Positions 5,373 through 10,301 of a DNA stretch of 10,301 bases are shown one piece after another. A program made the translations under genes and the position numbers. The notes under the pieces are model-generated. The model was not told where the DNA came from. It did no database searches and saw only the letters and a list, made by a program, of their open reading frames with translations. How positions within the stretch are numbered: the stretch's first letter is position 1; each line of letters starts with the position of its first letter. Source of the stretch: Dehalococcoidia bacterium (GTDB lineage: Bacteria > Chloroflexota > Dehalococcoidia > GIF9 > AB-539-J10); assembly GCA_030602865.1 (NCBI GenBank), contig JAUVYX010000013.1:1-10301 (forward strand), written 5' to 3'.

Positions 5373-7352
5373 TCAGGAATCAAACAAGCTATTATGTTTT
5401 AATTGGATGATGTTGTCACGTAGCATTGCTGCCTTCTCAAATTCCCAATTCTTAGCCGCACGTTTCATTTCTAACTCCATTTCCCTAATAGCTTTATGCA
5501 ATGCTTCTTTCGGTAGCGGAGTAGATAAATATGGCGCTTGAACTTCGGCTACCTTTCTAAATCGTTCAGTTATATCCTTTATCTCTTTTTTTATCCCAAT
5601 TGGGGTTATGTCATGTTCTTTATTGTAGGCAATCTGGACTTTTCGACGGCGTGAAACTTCCTCAATGGCTCTGTTCATACTTCCAGTTATGGTATCTGCG
5701 TACATTATTATGTGGCCATTAATATGTCTTGCGGCTCGTCCCATAGTCTGGATAAGTGCATCGGTGGATCTTAGATACCCCTCCTTATCGGCATCAAGTA
5801 TGACCACTAGGCTTACCTCAGGCAAGTCTAAGCCTTCACGAAGTAAGTTGATACCAACAATAACATCATAAACACCCAGGCGAAGTTCGCGGAGAATCTC
5901 AATCCTCTCAAGTGTATCAATTTCCGAATGCAGATACTGTGTTTTTATTTCCATTTCCTTAAGATAATCACTTAACTCCTCCGCCATTTTCTTAGTCAAG
6001 GTGGTAACAAGGAATCGTTCTCCCTTATCCACCCGGACCTTTATCTGATGAATTAAATCATCAATTTGTCCCTTTACCGGCTTCACTTCTATATCCGGCT
6101 CCAGCAATCCAGTAGGCCTAAGTAATTGCTCAACTATTTGTTGGCTATGCTCATACTCAAATTGTTTTGGAGTGGCAGACACATAAATAGCCTGATTAAT
6201 ATGCTCGTTAAATTCCTCAATTTTCAGTGGACGATTATCCAAAGCAGATGGTAGGCGAAAACCATAATCGATCAAAGTCTGTTTTCGGGATAAATCCCCG
6301 TAATACATGCCTTTTATCTGAGGTAATGTCATATGTGATTCATCAACAAACAGCAAATAATCCTCAGGGAAATAATCAAGTAATGTCCATGGAGTACTAC
6401 CTGGCACTCGTCTTTGTAGATGCCTGGAGTAGTTCTCCACACCTGTACAGTATCCAATCTCCTGAAGCATTTCGATATCATAATTTGTTCTGGACTCAAG
6501 TCTTTGCGCTTCAAGCAATTTATTCATAGACACAAGTTCACTCAGTCTCTCCTTTAGTTCCGTTTTTATGTCATTAATGGCATTTAGCAATTTATCCTGG
6601 GTGGTTACAAAATGTCTGGCAGGGTAGATAACCACACCTTCCAGATAAGATATTATTTCACCGGTTAAGGGATGAATCTTTACAATTCGTTCAACTTCAT
6701 TTCCCCAGAATTCAATTCTAAAGGCTTCCTCTTCATTAACTGGTTGTATCTCTAAAGTGTCACCTCTAATGCGGAACTTAGCTCTAATGAGTTCAATATC
6801 ATTCCTTTCATATTGTAGGCTAATCAGGCGCCGGATTAAATTGTCCCTATTATAGGTTTTTCCTTTCTCTATGGTAATCGTAAATTTATGATATTCTTCA
6901 GGGGAACCTAAACTGTAAATGCACGAGACAGAAGCCACTATAACCACATCACGACGCTCGCAAAGGGATTTAGTAGCAGCATGACGTAGCTTATCGATTT
7001 CCTCATTTATATCAGTTTCCTTCTCGATATAAACATCAGTTCTAGGAACATATGCCTCGGGCTGGTAATAATCATAATAACTAACGAAGTATTCTACAGA
7101 ATTTTGAGGAAGGTATTCTTTTAATTCAGCAGCTAATTGAGCTGCCAATGTTTTATTATGACAGATAATCAGTGTTGGCCTCTGTGATCTCTCAATTACA
7201 TTTGCCATAATAAAAGTCTTACCACAGCCGGTGACACCGAGCAAGGTTTGTTCTCGGTATTCTCTCTTTAATCCTGACACCAACGCTTCTACCGCTAAAT
7301 CTTGATTACATGCAAGTTGAATTACGGAGGATATAATAAATTTTGTCATCAT
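5373..7352 (-). CDS. uvrB: Excinuclease ABC subunit B (DNA damage recognition)
   Basis: UvrB is the helicase-like subunit of nucleotide excision repair; it verifies damage delivered by UvrA and recruits UvrC. From the ATG at 7352 the protein has 659 aa and falls into standard numbering. Walker A is GVTGCGKT (39-46). The DNA-clamping hairpin has Y92, Y93, Y95 and Y96. DESH is at 337-340, [14 protein letters not shown] at 500-513 and QTMGRAAR at 535-542. The C-terminal UVR domain, which contacts UvrC, spans about 618-652. The N-terminal Q motif is unusual: the family GDQP is CNQD here, keeping only Q17. Walker A has Cys where Ser is usual, and CIYSLGSP has Ser where Gly is usual. An in-frame TTG at 7397 would add 15 residues and is rejected. 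A second ATG directly follows at 7349. No Shine-Dalgarno sequence is seen. Confidence 0.96.
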   Translation of the reverse strand: MMTKFIISSVIQLACNQDLAVEALVSGLKREYREQTLLGVTGCGKTFIMANVIERSQRPTLIICHNKTLAAQLAAELKEYLPQNSVEYFVSYYDYYQPEAYVPRTDVYIEKETDINEEIDKLRHAATKSLCERRDVVIVASVSCIYSLGSPEEYHKFTITIEKGKTYNRDNLIRRLISLQYERNDIELIRAKFRIRGDTLEIQPVNEEEAFRIEFWGNEVERIVKIHPLTGEIISYLEGVVIYPARHFVTTQDKLLNAINDIKTELKERLSELVSMNKLLEAQRLESRTNYDIEMLQEIGYCTGVENYSRHLQRRVPGSTPWTLLDYFPEDYLLFVDESHMTLPQIKGMYYGDLSRKQTLIDYGFRLPSALDNRPLKIEEFNEHINQAIYVSATPKQFEYEHSQQIVEQLLRPTGLLEPDIEVKPVKGQIDDLIHQIKVRVDKGERFLVTTLTKKMAEELSDYLKEMEIKTQYLHSEIDTLERIEILRELRLGVYDVIVGINLLREGLDLPEVSLVVILDADKEGYLRSTDALIQTMGRAARHINGHIIMYADTITGSMNRAIEEVSRRRKVQIAYNKEHDITPIGIKKEIKDITERFRKVAEVQAPYLSTPLPKEALHKAIREMELEMKRAAKNWEFEKAAMLRDNIIQLKHNSLFDS

Positions 7353-7401
7353 AACTATTCTAGTATAATAAAATATAAACGAAAAACACTGTGACAATAT
7401 A

Positions 7402-7431
7402 ATATTACTAAAATAAAAGGCGTTATGTAAA
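7402..7431 (-). promoter_or_regulatory. Candidate uvrB promoter
   Basis: On the minus strand TTTACA (7431-7426) and TAATAT (7407-7402) are 18 nt apart, with 5 and 4 matches to consensus. A start near 7395 would give a leader of about 43 nt. A second -10-like TATACT at 7367-7362 would give an almost leaderless mRNA but lacks a -35. Confidence 0.3.
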
Positions 7432-7436
7432 CTATT

Positions 7437-7452
7437 ATTCGCACTGCGGAAT
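7437..7452. promoter_or_regulatory. Imperfect operator-like palindrome upstream of uvrB
   Basis: ATTCGCA-C-TGCgGAAT has 7-bp arms with one extra base in one arm. It lies 5 bp upstream of the candidate uvrB -35 element. The position would suit a regulator of uvrB. It does not match the E. coli or Bacillus LexA boxes. Confidence 0.25.
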
Positions 7453-7506
7453 AAATTACAAAAGCAACCTATAACAAGTAGACTGAGTAATAAAATGATG
7501 CCAAGC

Positions 7507-8088
7507 TCATTTGGTACCTAGTTGCTGTAATGCGAGTCTTACTCTGTCCTCAAGGTTAAATGATGAAGAATTTTGAATGGTCGATAATGCCTGAGAAGCT
7601 TCCCTCAAAGAATAACCTAAACTAGTCAAGGCAGCAACAGCCTCAGCATTTTCTGGGGCCAATGGTAAGGCCTCTTCACCCCATTTCTTTTCAAGCTTCC
7701 CTTTCAATTCAATTATCAAGCGATTAGCTACCTTCTTCCCAATACCTGGTACCTGAACGATTACCTCAACACTGCCACTGGTGATGGCTAATACAAGTTG
7801 CTTAGGATTTAGGCTGGAAAGTAAGGCAAGTGCCACCTTTGGGCCGATACCGGAAACAGAAATGAGATCCTCAAATAAAACCAGTTCATCCTTAGAAGAA
7901 AATCCATATAGAGAAATGTTATCCGCCCTCAAATGAAAGTGTATGAATATCGATATGGGACTACCCACATCCCCAAATTGGTCCAAAGTGTACCTGGATA
8001 CATGTACTTTAAAACCAATTCCACCAACTTTTATAATAGCCGAATTAGCATCACTGTACTCTAAAGTTCCATCAAGAGTAGCTATCAT
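7507..8088 (-). CDS. ruvA: Holliday junction branch migration protein RuvA
   Basis: RuvA binds four-way DNA junctions as a tetramer and positions the RuvB motor for branch migration. The 193-aa product starts [13 protein letters not shown], matching the family MIGxLxGxL start. The OB-fold domain is about 1-63. The two helix-hairpin-helix motifs are [13 protein letters not shown] (78-90) and [13 protein letters not shown] (113-125). The RuvB-contacting domain III (about 146-193) contains TSLGYS. Of the two acidic-pin residues E55 and D56 of E. coli RuvA, only D56 is present; position 55 is Ala. An upstream in-frame ATG at 8148 would overlap ruvC by 59 bp and add 20 residues foreign to the family. 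The chosen ATG is 1 nt after the ruvC stop, suggesting translational coupling. ruvB is not in the window. Confidence 0.95.
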   Translation of the reverse strand: MIATLDGTLEYSDANSAIIKVGGIGFKVHVSRYTLDQFGDVGSPISIFIHFHLRADNISLYGFSSKDELVLFEDLISVSGIGPKVALALLSSLNPKQLVLAITSGSVEVIVQVPGIGKKVANRLIIELKGKLEKKWGEEALPLAPENAEAVAALTSLGYSLREASQALSTIQNSSSFNLEDRVRLALQQLGTK

Positions 8089-8089
8089 T

Positions 8090-8584
8090 TTATCTGCTTT
8101 CTGACACCCATCGCTCAAATTGGCTGCAACAGATATGACAAATAGCAACTGCTAAGGCATCAGAGGCATCATGCGGTTTGGGTAGCTCAGAAAGGCCAAG
8201 TTGTATTTTTACCATTTCTTGTACTTGAAGTTTATCACTTTGCCCATAGCTAGTTACCTGTCGTTTCACTTGGGTTGGAGAGTAATAGTAAATTGGTAAC
8301 CCTTGTTTAACTGCCGCCAGTATAGCTACAGTTTTCGCGGCAACGATAGAAAATGAGGTCCGGATATTCCTTCCCAGGAACTGCTGTTCAATAGCAACTT
8401 CGTCAGGAGATGATTTTGTAATAATCTCGGTTAATCCATCGTACAGATAACATAATCTCTTTTCTATAAGAATTTTTGGAGATACATTCAATACCCCAAA
8501 ATCAATAGCCTGCATATGGTCACTAGCTTCTACAACACCATAACCCATATTTATTGTTCCAGGATCAATGCCAAGGATGCGCAT
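8090..8584 (-). CDS. ruvC: Holliday junction endonuclease RuvC
   Basis: RuvC cuts Holliday junctions symmetrically as a dimer, working with RuvAB. The 164-aa length is typical. The RNase H-like core begins MRILGIDPGT with catalytic D7. The second acidic residue is E66 in IEQQFLGRN, and the last pair is D139 and D142 in HDASDALA, with H138 before it. All four metal-binding acids are therefore present. The start ATG lies 13 bp after the yebC stop; upstream only a weak TAGGTTTAG can serve as a ribosome site, so coupling to yebC is likely. ruvA follows after 1 nt. Confidence 0.96.
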   Translation of the reverse strand: MRILGIDPGTINMGYGVVEASDHMQAIDFGVLNVSPKILIEKRLCYLYDGLTEIITKSSPDEVAIEQQFLGRNIRTSFSIVAAKTVAILAAVKQGLPIYYYSPTQVKRQVTSYGQSDKLQVQEMVKIQLGLSELPKPHDASDALAVAICHICCSQFERWVSESR

Positions 8585-8597
8585 GCTAAACCTATAT

Positions 8598-9338
8598 TCA
8601 ATCTTTTAGCACTGCCGTGGCCGAAAATTCGACGTTACTGAATACATGTTGCACGTCATCCAATTCTTCCAAATGCTCCAGCAGACTTATTACTTGAGCT
8701 GACTGTTTTTCATTCAACTCCATCGTTGTTTGAGGTATTTGAGCGAATTCAGTTGATAAAATATTTCTCTTTGATTCAATTGTTTTCCTTATTTCCTCTA
8801 AATCATGTGGCTGTGTATATATTTCCATATATCCATCACTTGTTTTAACATCATCTGCCCCTGCATCTATAGCAATTAAAGCAAACTCTTCAGAATCCTG
8901 ATCATCGATTTCTAAAGTTATTACCCCCATGCTCTGGAATATCCATGAAACACAGCCGCTCTCGCCCATATTACCACCATGGCGCGTTAGAATCTGACGG
9001 ACTTCCTGAATAGTACGATTACGATTATTGGTTAAAGCCTTAACAAGAATTGCTGCTCCGCCTGGTCCATAACCTTCAAGAACCATCTCAATCAAATCCG
9101 AACCTTCAGCTCCACCGCTCCCACGTTTTATTGCTCGTTCAATGTTGTCCAATGGCATATTGCTACTGCGAGCCCTTTGAATTGCAATGCGTAGTTGGAA
9201 ATTGCTTTCAGGATTTGAACCTCCCTGCCTCACCGCCACTGTAATCTCCCGCGCCAACTTAGTAAATAACTGTCCCCGCCTGGCGTCTGTAACTCCCTTC
9301 TGATGCTTTATCGACGACCACTTAGAATGTCCTGACAT
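8598..9338 (-). CDS. yebC: YebC/TACO1-family translation factor
   Basis: YebC-family proteins were long annotated as transcriptional regulators. More recent work shows that members help ribosomes through proline-rich stretches, and the mitochondrial homologue TACO1 has a similar role. The 246-aa protein has the signature start MSGHSKWSSIKHQKG. This is followed by RGQLFTKLAREI, NMPLDNIERAIKRG, YGPGGAAILVKALTNNRNR and the GGNMGESGCVSW block, all in family order. AGAGGTG lies 5 nt before the ATG. It heads the yebC-ruvC-ruvA group, a common arrangement in bacteria. Which specific targets it serves here cannot be seen. Confidence 0.97.
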   Translation of the reverse strand: MSGHSKWSSIKHQKGVTDARRGQLFTKLAREITVAVRQGGSNPESNFQLRIAIQRARSSNMPLDNIERAIKRGSGGAEGSDLIEMVLEGYGPGGAAILVKALTNNRNRTIQEVRQILTRHGGNMGESGCVSWIFQSMGVITLEIDDQDSEEFALIAIDAGADDVKTSDGYMEIYTQPHDLEEIRKTIESKRNILSTEFAQIPQTTMELNEKQSAQVISLLEHLEELDDVQHVFSNVEFSATAVLKD

Positions 9339-9356
9339 AATTACACCTCTTTCATG

Positions 9357-9385
9357 ATTTTACAATGATAAACCCAAAAGGTAAA
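9357..9385 (-). promoter_or_regulatory. Candidate promoter of yebC-ruvC-ruvA
   Basis: On the minus strand TTTACC (9385-9380) and TAAAAT (9362-9357) are exactly 17 nt apart, with 4 and 5 matches. The start would fall near 9350, at the edge of the Shine-Dalgarno sequence, giving a very short leader of about 12 nt. Read-through from feoB is also possible. Confidence 0.35.
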
Positions 9386-9480
9386 GTTACGTATGGACAA
9401 TACCGCGATAACTTATACATTTAGATTGGTTAAATAACAAGTTATATTTTTATTAAATCCCGGAATATCTCCTTATCCCA

Positions 9481-10301
9481 TTATAGAATAATATTCAGCA
9501 GCCCTCCTGTTATCAACGCTGCGCATATCATTATTCCAAACGACTTAAGCAGACCAATTAATCCAAGTTGTCGAAGTAGAACTACGAATGTAGCGATACA
9601 TGGGAAGGACATAGCAAGAACTACACTACCTATAACCATTTGCTTACTTGTCAGCGCTAGTGGTGCCATCAGACCCAAGGCTACATCCTTACGTAGAAAA
9701 CCTACAACCAAAGCAGTTACAGCCTCTTTTGGTAAGCCAAGTAGACCAGTAATAATCGGAGCAGTTAAATTTGCTATGGCATCAAACACATGAAGACTAA
9801 ATAATATATTTACTATAACAATAGCACCCAATATTATTGGAATAGCCTCTACTAAAAACCCATAACTCCTCATCCATAGTTTTTGTAATACAGTGCGCCA
9901 CGGTGGTAAGCGATATGGCGGAATTTCAATTAAAAGTTCCGGGCTAAAACCTTTTACCATATGTTTAAGTATTACGCCTAAGACAATCCATACTATAAAT
10001 AAAGTCCCATAAACCAAAGCAACATATTGAAATCCATAGCTACCAACCATCCCAAATATCATCGCCTGTAACGCAGCACATGGAACGGCAATAGAAATCA
10101 ATGTAGCTGCTATAAATTGTTCTTTTCTGCTCTCTAAGATACGGGTGGCCATAACAGCTGGAACGTTACAGCCGAACCCCAGAAGAGCAGGTATTATTGC
10201 ATAACCATGTAGCCCAAAATGATGCATCAAAGAATCCATAAGTACGGCTAGCCGTGGCAAGTACCCTATATCCTCAAGCAGTCCCAATACTAAATAAAAC
10301 G
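9481..10301 (-). CDS. feoB: Ferrous iron transporter FeoB, C-terminal membrane part (5' end cut by window edge)
   Basis: FeoB takes up Fe(II) across the inner membrane. The frame is open to the right edge, with residues FYLVLG preceding LLEDIGYLPR, so the TTG at 10287 is internal and not a start. About 273 residues are visible; the G-protein domain and first membrane helices lie outside. Conserved blocks are LLEDIGYLPRLAVLMD, GCNVPAVMATRILE (first Gate), EIPPYRLPPWRTVLQK, GFLRKDVALGLMAPL and SFPCIATFVVLLRQLG (second Gate). Several hydrophobic segments fit membrane helices. After the first Gate the usual SCSARLPVY reads PCAALQAMI, so the Cys is kept but the Arg-Leu-Pro is lost. No small feoC-like gene follows. 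yebC begins 142 bp downstream. Confidence 0.92.
   Translation of the reverse strand, partial: FYLVLGLLEDIGYLPRLAVLMDSLMHHFGLHGYAIIPALLGFGCNVPAVMATRILESRKEQFIAATLISIAVPCAALQAMIFGMVGSYGFQYVALVYGTLFIVWIVLGVILKHMVKGFSPELLIEIPPYRLPPWRTVLQKLWMRSYGFLVEAIPIILGAIVIVNILFSLHVFDAIANLTAPIITGLLGLPKEAVTALVVGFLRKDVALGLMAPLALTSKQMVIGSVVLAMSFPCIATFVVLLRQLGLIGLLKSFGIMICAALITGGLLNIIL

Noticed and set aside
7353..7397. TTG start giving UvrB 15 extra residues
   Set aside because: The extension is unlike the family. Starting at 7352 puts Q17, Y92/Y93/Y95/Y96 and D337 on their standard numbers.
8089..8148. Upstream ATG for ruvA overlapping ruvC
   Set aside because: The 20 added residues are translated from ruvC coding sequence in another frame, and the family start MIxxLxGxL lies at 8088.
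10285..10287. TTG as the start of a 268-aa protein at the right edge
   Set aside because: The frame stays open to the window end with hydrophobic residues, and FeoB has conserved sequence before this point, so it is an internal codon.
1..10301. Mobile elements, CRISPR arrays, toxin-antitoxin pairs or defence systems
   Set aside because: No transposase or integrase motif, no regularly spaced direct repeats, and all substantial genes are housekeeping or transport genes.

Overview
This is an ordinary housekeeping stretch of an AT-rich bacterial chromosome, densely coded on both strands. The gene complement is bacterial: rpsB-tsf-frr-cdsA, yebC-ruvC-ruvA, uvrB, an acetate-activating enzyme and a ferrous iron transporter. 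EF-Ts is of the short type (169 aa). The style of UvrB, YebC and the FmdB-like protein reminds me of Chloroflexota, perhaps Dehalococcoidia. That placement is an impression from memory of family sequences, not a measured result.

Layout: positions 1-1354 (minus) hold the N-terminal two thirds of an AMP-forming acetyl-CoA synthetase that runs off the left edge. A divergent control region of about 220 bp (1355-1572) has a good sigma-A-like promoter on each strand and two operator-like palindromes. Rightward from it come two small zinc-binding proteins: a 75-aa RING/treble-clef-like protein and an FmdB-family zinc ribbon. A tRNA-Arg(UCU) follows, then the translation and lipid block rpsB, tsf, frr, cdsA (2437-5251). 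tsf and frr both start with TTG. The usual neighbours pyrH (between tsf and frr) and uppS (between frr and cdsA) are absent. A hairpin lies between the convergent cdsA and uvrB.

The right half is all on the minus strand. Read in the direction of transcription it is feoB (3' part only, cut by the right edge), yebC, ruvC, ruvA and uvrB. yebC-ruvC-ruvA are packed with gaps of 13 bp and 1 bp and are probably one transcript. uvrB lies 154 bp further on and probably has its own promoter. The ruv and uvr products serve recombination and excision repair, while yebC is a translation factor that is often a ruvC neighbour.

I saw no mobile element, CRISPR array, phage gene or clearly new multi-gene system. 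The points worth a second look are the RING-like miniprotein and its FmdB partner, the palindrome sitting on the predicted acs start site, the pair of overlapping hairpins after frr, the trimmed frr-cdsA locus, and residue changes in UvrB, CdsA, RuvA and FeoB.
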